DNA from: Thermodesulfobacteriales bacterium
Lineage (GTDB): Bacteria > Desulfobacterota > Thermodesulfobacteria > Thermodesulfobacteriales > Thermodesulfatatoraceae
DNA length: 32,809 bases
Assembly (NCBI GenBank): GCA_026988575.1
Contig: JALSKZ010000080.1
Span: 1-32,809 of the forward strand
Direction: 5' to 3'
In this document: one piece after another, positions 8,649 through 16,628 of the stretch
Layout: each line of letters opens with the position of its first letter
Numbering within the stretch: the first letter of the stretch is position 1
The notes under the pieces: generated by a model
Seen by the model: only the letters and a program-made list of their open reading frames with translations
What the model was told of the DNA's origin: nothing
Databases searched by the model: none
Made by a program: the position numbers and the translations under genes

Positions 8649-9907
8649 ATCTCTCTAAGCAAACCAGTATATTAACCAGGGTAGCCCTTGCGGCTACCCT
8701 GTTAAACTTTTTATTGGCGGTTTTTAAATATCTCTTGGGGCGCTATACTGGTAGCTTAGCCCTTTGTGCTGACGCCCTTCACTCTTTTACCGATGTTATT
8801 AGTTCCTTGTCGGTCTATCTTGGTCTTAAGTTTGCCGAGCGTAAGACCAAATCTTTTCCCTATGGCCTATACAAACTGGAAAATCTTGTCGCCCTCCTTA
8901 CCTCTGTATTTATTTTTTTGGCGGCCCTGGAAATTTTGCATCAAGCCTTTCATGGCCAAAATATAATCATACCCCGTAGGGTGCCGGTGACGGTGGTAAT
9001 TTTTTCCCTTATGACCCTTGTTATGTGGCTTTTTTCTCGCTGGGAACTGAAAATGGCCCAAAAGTCTGGCTCTCCAAGCCTTGCTGCCGATGCGCAACAT
9101 ATCACTACAGATATATTGGCCACGATTATTATTTTAATAGGCCTTGTGGGAGGGGCCTTTGGTATTCATTTTGTCGATCGTTTAGCGGCCTTATTTGTCG
9201 CGGTCTTGATCTTTAAGATTGGTCTAGAAATTGCCGGCGAGGCCTTGAAGGTGCTGTTAGATGCCAGCCTTGAGCCAGAAATCTTTGCCCGTATCACCGA
9301 TATTATTCGCGCTTTTCCGGAAGTAGTAGAGATAAAGTCCCTTACCGGGCGGCGTTCAGGTAGATTTTGCTTTGTAGAGGCCGAAATAGTGGTAGACGTT
9401 TCCTCTCTGGAAGAGGCCCATGAGCTCGTTACCTATATCGAAGAAGAGATATATGATGCTTTTCCCGAGATCGATCGTGTTATCATCCATTTTGAACCCC
9501 CAAAGCTTAGGCGATACCTCTTGGCTATTCCTACCGAAAATAAGGGGGAAAAAGTATCAGAGCATTTTGGTTGTGCCCCAGAATTTTACCTGTGGGAAAT
9601 AGAGTGTGAGCCGGCGGCCAGGGTAAAAAGTCAACGTCTCCTCCCCAATCCCTATGTTAAGGAGGACAAAAGGCGTGGCGTGAAGGTGGTGGAATGGCTG
9701 GCCAAAGAAGGTGTAGAGGCGGTGTTGATCTCTAAACAGGAAGTCAGAGAAAGGGGTTTTATCTATGCCCTTTTGGCCCACGGTATAAGGCCTATTTTTT
9801 GTCCCCAGGCTAGTCTAGAGGCCTTAAAACAAGCCCCTCCTTGCCCCCCTTTTAGTCTTGTAACTCTCCCGTCAATTGGGCAAGACGATACTCGTGTATT
9901 TGCCTGA
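8612..9907 (+). CDS. Cation diffusion facilitator transporter fused to a NifX-like domain
   Basis: The 431-residue protein is a CDF metal exporter (residues about 20-300) with a C-terminal NifX/NafY-like cofactor-binding domain (about 302-405). The transport site reads HD-HD: His57 and Asp61 in ADALHSFTD, His163 and Asp167 in ADAQHITTD, which in characterised CDFs favours zinc, though Fe, Co or Mn export is possible. The cytoplasmic CDF domain spans about 215-298 and ends HFEPP. The added domain starts LLAIPTENKGEKVSEHFGCA, the typical opening of dinitrogenase iron-molybdenum cofactor biosynthesis-type proteins. The start is a GTG directly after GGGAGGAGGGG, inside the zinc-ribbon gene (37 nt overlap). 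The fused domain probably senses or buffers a metal or Fe-S species. The 3' end overlaps the convergent pyrD by 56 bp. Confidence 0.9.
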   Translation: MALENALGHQKINLSKQTSILTRVALAATLLNFLLAVFKYLLGRYTGSLALCADALHSFTDVISSLSVYLGLKFAERKTKSFPYGLYKLENLVALLTSVFIFLAALEILHQAFHGQNIIIPRRVPVTVVIFSLMTLVMWLFSRWELKMAQKSGSPSLAADAQHITTDILATIIILIGLVGGAFGIHFVDRLAALFVAVLIFKIGLEIAGEALKVLLDASLEPEIFARITDIIRAFPEVVEIKSLTGRRSGRFCFVEAEIVVDVSSLEEAHELVTYIEEEIYDAFPEIDRVIIHFEPPKLRRYLLAIPTENKGEKVSEHFGCAPEFYLWEIECEPAARVKSQRLLPNPYVKEDKRRGVKVVEWLAKEGVEAVLISKQEVRERGFIYALLAHGIRPIFCPQASLEALKQAPPCPPFSLVTLPSIGQDDTRVFA

Positions 9908-10760
9908 GCAAATCTTCTATCTCTTCAAGGATTCTTGCGGGGGCCATGGGATCAAGTAGAGTGGCGGTACCTATTTGGACCGCCTTTGCCCCGGCTAAGA
10001 TGTAGGCCAAGACGTCTTGGCCAGAGGTTATGCCTCCACAGCCGATAATAGGAGCTTTTAGGCGACGATAGATCTCCCTTACTAACCTCAAGGTTAAGGG
10101 TTTGATGGCCGGTCCTGAAAGCCCCCCAAAACCAGCGGCAATATCAGGTTTGCGCCTTATGACGTCTACTACAAGGGCTGGATAGGTGTTGGCTACCGTG
10201 AGAGCGTCAGCGCCGGCATCAAGGGCGCTTTCGGCCACCTCAAATACAGGGCCTACGGGAGAGAGTTTTACCACCAGCAGGCGGGGCCAGATGTCTCGAA
10301 TGTCCTTTATTAACAAGGCTACTGTCTTGGGGTCTTGACCAAATTGTAGCCCCCCTTTTTTTACATTGGGACACGAAATATTGACTTCGATGCCTTGGAT
10401 TTTGGTTTCTAAAAGCCCTTCTACTACGGCTAAATACTCTTCAACATTTTGTCCAAAGACATTTACTAAAAGGGGGACTTTAAAACATGCTAGTCTAGGC
10501 CATATGTCCCTTTTAAAAATTTCAAGCCCTGGATTTTCTAAGCCTATGGCGTTGACCAGGCCACAGGGGGTCTCGGCTATGCGCGGGGGAGGGTTCCCTG
10601 GGCGAGGGTGCAGGGATATGCCCTTGGTAACCAGGGCGCCCAAAATAGAGAGGTCTAAATAAGAAGAGAGCCCTTCTCCGAACCCCCAGGTGCCGGACGC
10701 TAATAACAGGGGGTTTTGGAGCCTCAAAGGGCCTAAAGAAACCGAAAGATCTAGCTTCAC
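9852..10760 (-). CDS. pyrD: Dihydroorotate dehydrogenase, class 1B-like
   Basis: PyrD oxidises dihydroorotate to orotate with FMN, the fourth pyrimidine step. The product of 302 residues begins at a GTG preceded by AAAGAGGCCCAA. Starts further upstream would cover a separate miniprotein gene. It has LLLASGTWGFGEG, LVNAIGLENPG, VNVFGQN, and NISCPN with the catalytic cysteine typical of class 1 enzymes, then KLSPV, ANTY, GLSGPAIKP and GCGGI. The FMN-phosphate block is AVQIGTATLLDP. Class 1B enzymes usually work with an iron-sulfur electron-transfer subunit PyrK; no pyrK is in the window. The GTG start overlaps the stop of the miniprotein gene (GTGA), so it is translationally coupled to pyrB-pyrC expression. 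Confidence 0.92.
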   Translation of the reverse strand: MKLDLSVSLGPLRLQNPLLLASGTWGFGEGLSSYLDLSILGALVTKGISLHPRPGNPPPRIAETPCGLVNAIGLENPGLEIFKRDIWPRLACFKVPLLVNVFGQNVEEYLAVVEGLLETKIQGIEVNISCPNVKKGGLQFGQDPKTVALLIKDIRDIWPRLLVVKLSPVGPVFEVAESALDAGADALTVANTYPALVVDVIRRKPDIAAGFGGLSGPAIKPLTLRLVREIYRRLKAPIIGCGGITSGQDVLAYILAGAKAVQIGTATLLDPMAPARILEEIEDLLRQIHEYRLAQLTGELQD

Positions 10761-10855
10761 TTGGGCCTCTTTTGACGTATTTTCCATTCTAGGTAGATCC
10801 ACAGAATGCCTATGGCTAGGCCTATAGCGGCCATTTCTCCAAGCCATTCGAGCAT
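10757..10855 (-). CDS. 32-residue single-span membrane miniprotein between pyrC and pyrD
   Basis: This small gene has its own site AAGGATGTAAA before the ATG. It begins 1 bp after the pyrC stop, and its TGA shares bases with the GTG of pyrD. The product has a short acidic N-terminus (MLEWLGEM), a hydrophobic stretch at residues 9-22 (AAIGLAIGILWIYL), and a basic C-terminal tail ending KIRQKRPK. This predicts a single membrane span with the positive tail in the cytoplasm. I recognise no family. Its tight fit between two coupled genes argues for real translation; the same arrangement would also serve only to carry ribosomes from pyrC to pyrD. A role in bringing PyrD to the membrane is a guess. 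Confidence 0.6.
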   Translation of the reverse strand: MLEWLGEMAAIGLAIGILWIYLEWKIRQKRPK

Positions 10856-10856
10856 T

Positions 10857-12131
10857 TTACATCCTTGAAAAGGTTATTTTGCCCTCCACGATGGTCATTA
10901 CCGCTTGGCCCTGTAGTTCCCACCCCAAGAAGGGGGAATTCTTTCCTTGAGAATGGAGGTTTTCCTTCCTCGGGACCCATTTTTTTTCTAGATCAATGAC
11001 CGTTACGTCTCCAGGGCTTCCTACCCTTAGGCTACCCCCGGCTATTTTTAAAATACGGGCTGGATTGGTAGAAAGTAGGGCTATGGCCCGGGATAAGCTC
11101 AGTAGGCCTTGATTTACCAATCTTAGGGCAAGCGCAAGGGCGGTCTCTAGCCCTACAAGGCCAAAGGCTGCTTGTTCAAACTCTATAAATTTTTCTAAAT
11201 CACTGTGGGGGGCATGGTCCGTAGCAATGGCATCTATAGTGCCGTCAGAAAGTGCCTGGCAGATGGCCTCCCGGTCTTCGGCACTGCGTAAAGGGGGGTT
11301 GACCTTGGCGTAGGTGTTATAGCCCAAAGCAGCCTCTTCGGTGAGTGTGAAATAATGGGGGGCGGTCTCGGCTGTGACCGGGATGCCCTGTTTTTTGGCC
11401 CATCGGATGATCTCTACAGCTACCTTGGTAGAAACATGGGCAATGTGTACTGGAGCATCGGTGAGCTTAGCCAGCATTATTTCTCTGAATACAGCTATGG
11501 CCTCTCCTTCGGCAGGGATCCCCTTGAGCCCCAAGGTAGCCGATGCAAGCCCTTCGTTTACATGGCCCCCTTGAGAAAGGCTTAGTTCTTCGGCGTGTGA
11601 AATAACAGGGAGACCAAAATTTTTGGCGTATTCTAGGGCCAGACGCATCATAAAGGCGTCGGGGACAGGGCGTCCGTCGTCTGAAAGGGCCACTGCCCCG
11701 GCCCTTTTTAGATCGCCAAATTCGGTTAACTGGGTGCCTTTTTGACCTTTGGTTATACAGGCAATGGGATATACCCGGGTAAAGGCCTCTTGGGAGGCCT
11801 TTTTAAGGATAAAACGTGTTACCTCGGCGTTATCGTTTGGGGGTTGGGTGTTGGGCATACAGGCTACCGCCGTAAAACCTCCTGCGGCAGCCGCTAAGGT
11901 CCCGGTGGCGATGGTTTCTTTCCATTCCTCGCCGGGTTCACGCAGATGTACATGCATGTCAATAAGACCGGGGGTGATGATCAGGCCGTGACAATCTATT
12001 TTTCGGGCCCCTTGGCCAGAGAGCCTTTCTCCCAAGGCCTTTACTTGCCCGTTTTCGATAAGGATGTCCAGGACGGCATCTATCCCTTGGGAAGGATCTA
12101 TTACCCGGCCTCCTTGTAAGAGTAGACTCAT
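10857..12131 (-). CDS. pyrC: Dihydroorotase, class I
   Basis: PyrC closes carbamoyl-aspartate to dihydroorotate, the third step of pyrimidine synthesis. The 424-residue length and the metal motif DMHVHLREPG (His60, His62, substrate Arg64) place it with the class I amidohydrolase dihydroorotases (B. subtilis/Aquifex type) rather than the shorter E. coli form. Other landmarks are CMPNTQPPND, ALSDDGRPV, ISHAE, HIAHVST, TAETAPHY, and ATDHAPHS with the catalytic aspartate. Class I enzymes can associate with aspartate transcarbamoylase (shown for Aquifex), and here the genes are coupled: the ATG overlaps the pyrB stop by 4 nt (ATGA). Confidence 0.96.
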   Translation of the reverse strand: MSLLLQGGRVIDPSQGIDAVLDILIENGQVKALGERLSGQGARKIDCHGLIITPGLIDMHVHLREPGEEWKETIATGTLAAAAGGFTAVACMPNTQPPNDNAEVTRFILKKASQEAFTRVYPIACITKGQKGTQLTEFGDLKRAGAVALSDDGRPVPDAFMMRLALEYAKNFGLPVISHAEELSLSQGGHVNEGLASATLGLKGIPAEGEAIAVFREIMLAKLTDAPVHIAHVSTKVAVEIIRWAKKQGIPVTAETAPHYFTLTEEAALGYNTYAKVNPPLRSAEDREAICQALSDGTIDAIATDHAPHSDLEKFIEFEQAAFGLVGLETALALALRLVNQGLLSLSRAIALLSTNPARILKIAGGSLRVGSPGDVTVIDLEKKWVPRKENLHSQGKNSPFLGWELQGQAVMTIVEGKITFSRM

Positions 12132-13057
12132 GCGTTCCCCCCTAAGAGGGCTACTAAAAGGGCCATGCGCACGGCAACGCCGTTTTCCACCTGTTCAAGT
12201 ATTACATTGCGGGGGTCATTTTGTAGTTCAGGTGCCAATTCTACGCCCCAATTGACAGGCCCTGGATGCATAAGAAGGCAGTCTTTTTGGGCCAATTCTA
12301 GACGTTTAAGGTTTAGACCAAATTCTTGGGCGTATTCTCGAACAGAGGGTAAGAGGGCACGGCCGTGCCGTTCTTTTTGTACACGCAAGGCCATGACCAC
12401 ATCGGCTTGATCCAAGGCGGTTTCGATCCGGTAACACACACGAGCCCCTAGGGCCTCTCTCTCAAGAGGCAACATGGTGGCTGGCCCGGCTACATATACT
12501 TCCGAGCCCATTTTACGAAAACCTACGATATTGGAATGGGCCACACGACTGTGCTTGATATCGCCGATAATGGCTATTTTTAGACCCGAAAGGGTCTTTT
12601 TTTTCTGGTAGACGGTGAGCATATCCAATAAGGCCTGCGTAGGGTGAGCATGAAAGCCATCTCCCGCATTAATCACCCTAGCGCGACTATGTTTGGCTAC
12701 AAAGTGGGGTGTTCCGGCCATGGCGTGTCTTATTATGAACAGATCTACCCCCATGGATTCTAAATTGAGAATCGTATCCAAGAGGGTTTCGCCCTTTTCT
12801 ACACTACTCATACGGGCTGTAAAACTCAAAGTATCGGCGGAAAGGCTTTTGGCCGCCCGTTCGAAGGAGAGGCGGGTACGGGTGCTGGCTTCAAAGAACA
12901 TCAGGGCTACCAGTTTCCCCCGCAGGGTTGGCACTTTGGGAATAGGGCGATGTAAGATCTCTTTGAGATTAAGGGCCAATTTCAAAATATAAAAGATGTC
13001 CTCTTCAGAGAGAGAGGCTATGTCAAGTATGTGATTTGCCGTAAAGGAGGCGTTCAT
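12128..13057 (-). CDS. pyrB: Aspartate carbamoyltransferase catalytic chain
   Basis: PyrB joins carbamoyl phosphate and aspartate, the committed pyrimidine step. The start at 13057 (309 residues) is chosen because AGGGG lies 7 nt before it and the usual N-terminus (HILDIASLSEEDI) follows. The longer frame to 13135 would overlap argD. FFEASTRTRLSFE (55-67) binds carbamoyl phosphate, with Lys88 in SVEKGE, HPTQALLD at 138-145, and the late MHPGPVN motif. That last motif continues WGVEL where most relatives have an arginine in place of the tryptophan. No pyrI regulatory chain is present. There is a 59 bp gap after argD and a 4 nt overlap with pyrC. Confidence 0.95.
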   Translation of the reverse strand: MNASFTANHILDIASLSEEDIFYILKLALNLKEILHRPIPKVPTLRGKLVALMFFEASTRTRLSFERAAKSLSADTLSFTARMSSVEKGETLLDTILNLESMGVDLFIIRHAMAGTPHFVAKHSRARVINAGDGFHAHPTQALLDMLTVYQKKKTLSGLKIAIIGDIKHSRVAHSNIVGFRKMGSEVYVAGPATMLPLEREALGARVCYRIETALDQADVVMALRVQKERHGRALLPSVREYAQEFGLNLKRLELAQKDCLLMHPGPVNWGVELAPELQNDPRNVILEQVENGVAVRMALLVALLGGNA

Positions 13058-13116
13058 ATCTTGGCCCCTAGAGTTGAAAAAAGCCATACCAAAATCAGAT
13101 CCTAAAGACAAGCCCT

Positions 13117-14319
13117 TTAAGAGACGTTTAAGCAAGATTCTAAGGCTTCTCTTAGGGCTTCGGCCAGAGCGTCTATTTCTCTGTAGGCCACTACAAGGGG
13201 GGGCGTAAAGCGGAGAATACGGTTTTTAATAATCGTTATCAAGATGTGCTTTTTGTAAAAGAGGTATTGACCAACCTTGTCTGCCCCCCCTTTTAACTCG
13301 AGGGCCTGGAGGAGGCCTTTACCCCTTACATCGGCTATAAGAGAGGGAAAATCTAGCTTTAGCTCTTTTAATTTATGGCTTAAGGCTTTGCCCTTTAATT
13401 CTACCTCTTTTAGGAAGTCTTCTTGTAGTAAGGCCTTTAAAACTTCAAGGGCTGCGGCACAACTTACAGGGTTGCCTCCAAAGGTAGAGGCATGAGTGCC
13501 TGGTTCTAAGGCTTCCATTATCTCTGCCCTAGCCAACATGGCTCCTAGGGGTAGTCCACTGGCCAAGGCCTTGGCCAAGAGTAACACGTCAGGGACAATA
13601 TTTAGCCCCTGATAGGCAAAAAGTGACCCTGTACGTCCGAGGCCTACCTGAATTTCGTCAAAAATTAAGAGGGCGTTATATCTGTCACAGAGTTCCCGGG
13701 CCAGGCGGACAAATTTTGTTTCTAAGGGGATGACCCCCCCTTCACCTAGTATTGGTTCAAGAATTATCCCACAAGTTTGGGGCCCCACCGCCCTTTCTAA
13801 GGCTTCTAAGTCGTTGGGAGGTATATGGATAAAACCGGGCACTAAAGGTTGAAACCCCTCCCAGTAAGCAGGTTGTCCGGTGGCGGAAAGGGCACCAAAG
13901 GTGCGTCCATGAAAAGAATATTCCAAGGCCACAAACTGATTTTTGTCTGGACCGTAGTGCTTCCAAGCATAACGACGTGCTAATTTGAGGGCAGCTTCTA
14001 CGGCCTCGGCCCCGCTGTTGCAAAAAAATACCTTTTCGGCAAAACTTTGTTGACAAATAAGTTCTGCCAAGCGGGCCTGGGGTTCTGTCCAGTATAAATT
14101 AGACACATGAAGGAGTTTGTTTGCCTGTTCGCATATGGCCTTTACTACCGGTTCGGGACAGTGTCCAAGGGAGCATACCGCTATACCGGCCGCAAAGTCT
14201 AGATATTCTTGCCCATCTTCGTCGTATAGACGCGTCCCTTTACCCCTTACGAAGGCCACTGGAAAGCGTGCGTAATTACCAGCCAGGTATAGTTCTCCTA
14301 GATCTTTTATATATCCCAT
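13117..14319 (-). CDS. argD: Acetylornithine aminotransferase (class III PLP aminotransferase)
   Basis: ArgD exchanges the amino group between acetylornithine and 2-oxoglutarate in arginine synthesis and may also act on succinyl-diaminopimelate. The 400-residue product starts at 14319, where AAGGATATATACT precedes the ATG. Key features are CNSGAEAVEAALKLAR (100-115), SFHGRT (135-140), LEPILGEGGV, FDEIQVGLGRTG (220-231), the PLP lysine Lys250 in LLAKALASGLP, and THASTFGGNP. It is the first gene of an operon with pyrB, pyrC and pyrD, and divergent from argJ (129 bp between starts). Arginine and pyrimidine synthesis share carbamoyl phosphate, so co-transcription is metabolically sensible. Related ornithine or GABA aminotransferases are possible, but the argJ neighbour supports ArgD. 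Confidence 0.93.
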   Translation of the reverse strand: MGYIKDLGELYLAGNYARFPVAFVRGKGTRLYDEDGQEYLDFAAGIAVCSLGHCPEPVVKAICEQANKLLHVSNLYWTEPQARLAELICQQSFAEKVFFCNSGAEAVEAALKLARRYAWKHYGPDKNQFVALEYSFHGRTFGALSATGQPAYWEGFQPLVPGFIHIPPNDLEALERAVGPQTCGIILEPILGEGGVIPLETKFVRLARELCDRYNALLIFDEIQVGLGRTGSLFAYQGLNIVPDVLLLAKALASGLPLGAMLARAEIMEALEPGTHASTFGGNPVSCAAALEVLKALLQEDFLKEVELKGKALSHKLKELKLDFPSLIADVRGKGLLQALELKGGADKVGQYLFYKKHILITIIKNRILRFTPPLVVAYREIDALAEALREALESCLNVS

Positions 14320-14351
14320 AGTATATATCCTTGCCTTTTCTTTGGAAATGG

Positions 14352-14381
14352 ATTGTAGCCTAGCTATGATACTTATGTAAA
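14352..14381 (-). promoter_or_regulatory. Sigma70-type promoter of the argD-pyrBCD operon
   Basis: On the minus strand TTTACA (14381-14376) and TACAAT (14357-14352) are separated by 18 bp. The predicted start is near 14345, about 26 nt before the argD ATG. Such a short leader leaves little room for an attenuator. No clear arginine-repressor box was recognised. Confidence 0.5.
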
Positions 14382-14448
14382 ACAAAAAAGTCTCTAAGGG
14401 AAGTTTTGGCGTTGGAGGATAAAATTTTGAAGCAATAAGGGGGAAACG

Positions 14449-15627
14449 ATGATACCTAAGGGTTTTTTGTTTAGTGCCGTATCTTGTGGTTTAAAAAAAG
14501 GGGGTTTGTTAGATGTGGGACTCATTTATGTCCCTTTGGGGGCGACCTGTGCGGGGGTTTTTACCCAAAATATAGTAAAAGCAGCACCTGTACTATTGGG
14601 CCAGGAACGGGTGCGTCAAGGGAGAGCCTCCGGCATCCTGGTGAATAGTGGTTGTGCCAATGCCTGTACAGGCGAAAAGGGGCTTCTTGACGCGCAGAAG
14701 GTCTTAGCCGAGGCGGCCTCTCTTTTACAAGTGGAGCCCACGGCCCTGTTGCCCGCTTCTACAGGGGTAATTGGGGCTAGATTACCCGCAGAAAAGATAT
14801 CTAACGGCCTCTCCTTGCTCGTTTCTCGTCTTGCCCCGGAGTCCTACCAGGAGGTAGCTCAAGCCATGATGACTACCGATACCTTTCCTAAGGTTGTTCA
14901 GCGTCAGATAGAATATAAGGGCCAGAAGGGTTTTATACTGGGGTTGGCTAAAGGGGCCGGCATGATAGCCCCCCATATGGCTACCATGTTGGCCTTCATA
15001 TTAACTGATGTGGCGGTACCGGCAGATATTTTACAAGTCTTTATCCAAGATGCTGTTGAATATAGTTTTAATCGTATTTCTGTCGATGGTGATACCAGTA
15101 CCAATGATACGGTTTACGTTTTAGCTAGTGGAGAAAGTGGACTTGATATAACTAAAGAAGATTCTTTAAAAGATAAATTTGGGCAGGCATTACAAGAAGT
15201 TTGTCGAGAACTAGCCTATCTAATAGTTAAGGATGGAGAAGGAGCAAACAAATTGGTGACTGTTAAGGTAAAGGGATCTCACAGTGAAAAAGAGGCTTTA
15301 TGTCTGGCGCGGGTAGTGAGCGAATCTCTTTTGGTTAAGACGGCTATCTTTGGTGAAGATCCAAACTGGGGACGTATAATCGCCGCCATGGGGCGTTCGG
15401 GTATAAAATTTGATCCCTATTTGGTAGATATTTATATTGATAAAGTTAAAATAGTAGGAAATGGTATAGGTTTGGGTAAAAAAGCCGAAGAACAAGCTCA
15501 TCTAGTTATGAAAAAAGACAAATTTGCCATAATTATTGATTTAAAACAAGGGGGAGAAGAGGCTTTTATGATTACTTGTGATTTATCTTATGATTATGTA
15601 CGCATAAATGCTGAATATCGTACTTGA
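14449..15627 (+). CDS. argJ: Glutamate N-acetyltransferase / amino-acid acetyltransferase ArgJ
   Basis: ArgJ moves the acetyl group from acetylornithine to glutamate, recycling it in arginine synthesis; bifunctional forms also use acetyl-CoA. The 392-residue precursor self-cleaves before the nucleophile Thr179 in KGAGMIAPHMATMLAF. The oxyanion-hole pair is in ASTGVIG (Thr105, Gly106). LVNSGCANACTGEKG, SVDGDTSTNDT, VKDGEGANK and GEDPNWGRI are family signatures. It ends in a normal C-terminus (NAEYRT). The ATG follows AAGGGGGAAACG. It leads a plus-strand group with a 51-residue cysteine-rich gene and surE. Codon use becomes more AT-rich in its last third, continuing through surE. Confidence 0.96.
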   Translation: MIPKGFLFSAVSCGLKKGGLLDVGLIYVPLGATCAGVFTQNIVKAAPVLLGQERVRQGRASGILVNSGCANACTGEKGLLDAQKVLAEAASLLQVEPTALLPASTGVIGARLPAEKISNGLSLLVSRLAPESYQEVAQAMMTTDTFPKVVQRQIEYKGQKGFILGLAKGAGMIAPHMATMLAFILTDVAVPADILQVFIQDAVEYSFNRISVDGDTSTNDTVYVLASGESGLDITKEDSLKDKFGQALQEVCRELAYLIVKDGEGANKLVTVKVKGSHSEKEALCLARVVSESLLVKTAIFGEDPNWGRIIAAMGRSGIKFDPYLVDIYIDKVKIVGNGIGLGKKAEEQAHLVMKKDKFAIIIDLKQGGEEAFMITCDLSYDYVRINAEYRT

Positions 15628-15639
15628 CGTGGAGGTAAT

Positions 15640-15795
15640 ATGGATAAGGAAGATAACGGAGAAAAGGCCCTTTGCTTTAAATATCAAGAAGAACAGCGTA
15701 TAGAAGAGGGGTGTAAGCACCCGAAAGATTATTGTCCTTACCGCCAAAGTTGTTTGATTTATTTTTACAGCAAAGAAAAAAACAGGAATAACTGA
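15640..15795 (+). CDS. 51-residue cysteine-rich small protein
   Basis: This gene begins 12 bp after the argJ stop, with GGAGGTAAT directly before the ATG, and its TGA shares an A with the surE ATG (TGATG). The product is hydrophilic and has cysteines at residues 12, 25, 32 and 38 (ALCFKY, GCKHPKDYCPYRQSC). The spacing suggests a single zinc or Fe-S site. The middle part resembles small C-x6-C-x5-C domains of uncharacterised proteobacterial proteins, but I cannot name a family. Good ribosome binding site plus exact coupling to surE support translation. Function is unknown; it may be a small metal-binding partner of a neighbouring enzyme. Confidence 0.7.
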   Translation: MDKEDNGEKALCFKYQEEQRIEEGCKHPKDYCPYRQSCLIYFYSKEKNRNN

Positions 15796-16556
15796 TGCGT
15801 ATTTTGCTTACTAACGATGACGGAATTTTTGCCGAGGGTTTATGTGCCCTATACGACAATTTATCTCTGGAACACAAAGTTTTTGTAGTAGCGCCAGAGG
15901 CAGAGCGCAGTGCTGTTGGTCATGCCATAACTATTTCGGAACCGCTCCGCATAAAAAAGGTAAAACGTGGGCGAAAATTTTTTGGTTATGCGGTAAATGG
16001 TACACCAGCAGATTGTGTAAAGATTGCCATACATGAATTAATTGGTCCACATATAGATTTAGTGGTTTCTGGAATTAATAGAGGAGCAAATGTAGGTATA
16101 AACGTATTATATTCTGGGACAGTATCTGCGGCAACAGAAGGTGTTATATTGGGTTTTCCAAGTATCGCTGTATCCCTAAATGCATATCACGATCCAGACT
16201 ATTGCTTTGCCAGCTATTTTGTAAATTCTCTGTTGGAAAAGTGGCGGGCCATTTTTAATGAACTTAGTTTTTGTTTAAATGTTAATGTGCCGGCACTGCC
16301 AGCACACAAAATAAAAGGTATTAAGTGGGTACCGCAAAGTATTTCTCCTTTGTTGGAAAGATTTGAAAGAAGGATTGATCCTCATGGACATTTATATTAT
16401 TGGCAGTGTGGAGAAAGGTTCACTGAAGAGAATCCAGACACAGACGTTAAGGCTTTAGAGCAGGGCTTTATTACACTTACTCCTCTCTTTTTCGATTTGA
16501 CCTATAAAGAAATTTTACCCGCGCTCAAAGAAAAAAGCTTGTTTTTTGACTTATAA
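15795..16556 (+). CDS. surE: 5'/3'-nucleotidase SurE
   Basis: SurE is a metal-dependent phosphatase that removes phosphate from nucleoside monophosphates and short polyphosphates; it is linked to stationary-phase survival and repair in E. coli. The 253-residue protein has the metal-site signature LLTNDDGI (Asp8, Asp9), the loop APEAERSAVGHAIT with Ser39, and VSGINRGANVG with Asn95. The substrate region YSGTVSAATEG follows. The start shares its A with the stop codon of the upstream small gene. The length is typical. The group ends here, before a weak terminator-like hairpin. Confidence 0.96.
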   Translation: MRILLTNDDGIFAEGLCALYDNLSLEHKVFVVAPEAERSAVGHAITISEPLRIKKVKRGRKFFGYAVNGTPADCVKIAIHELIGPHIDLVVSGINRGANVGINVLYSGTVSAATEGVILGFPSIAVSLNAYHDPDYCFASYFVNSLLEKWRAIFNELSFCLNVNVPALPAHKIKGIKWVPQSISPLLERFERRIDPHGHLYYWQCGERFTEENPDTDVKALEQGFITLTPLFFDLTYKEILPALKEKSLFFDL

Positions 16557-16596
16557 ATCAGCCCGCAAACTAATAAAAATATTCATGCAGTTAAGG

Positions 16597-16627
16597 TCTA
16601 TGTAATAAAACGTAGAGGAATTTTTTT
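16597..16627 (+). terminator. Possible weak terminator after surE
   Basis: TCTATG and CGTAGA can pair (six pairs with one G-U) around the loop TAATAAAA, followed four bases later by a run of seven T. The stem is short and AT-rich, so termination would be weak, but the position between surE and the next promoter fits. Confidence 0.4.
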
Positions 16628-16628
16628 C

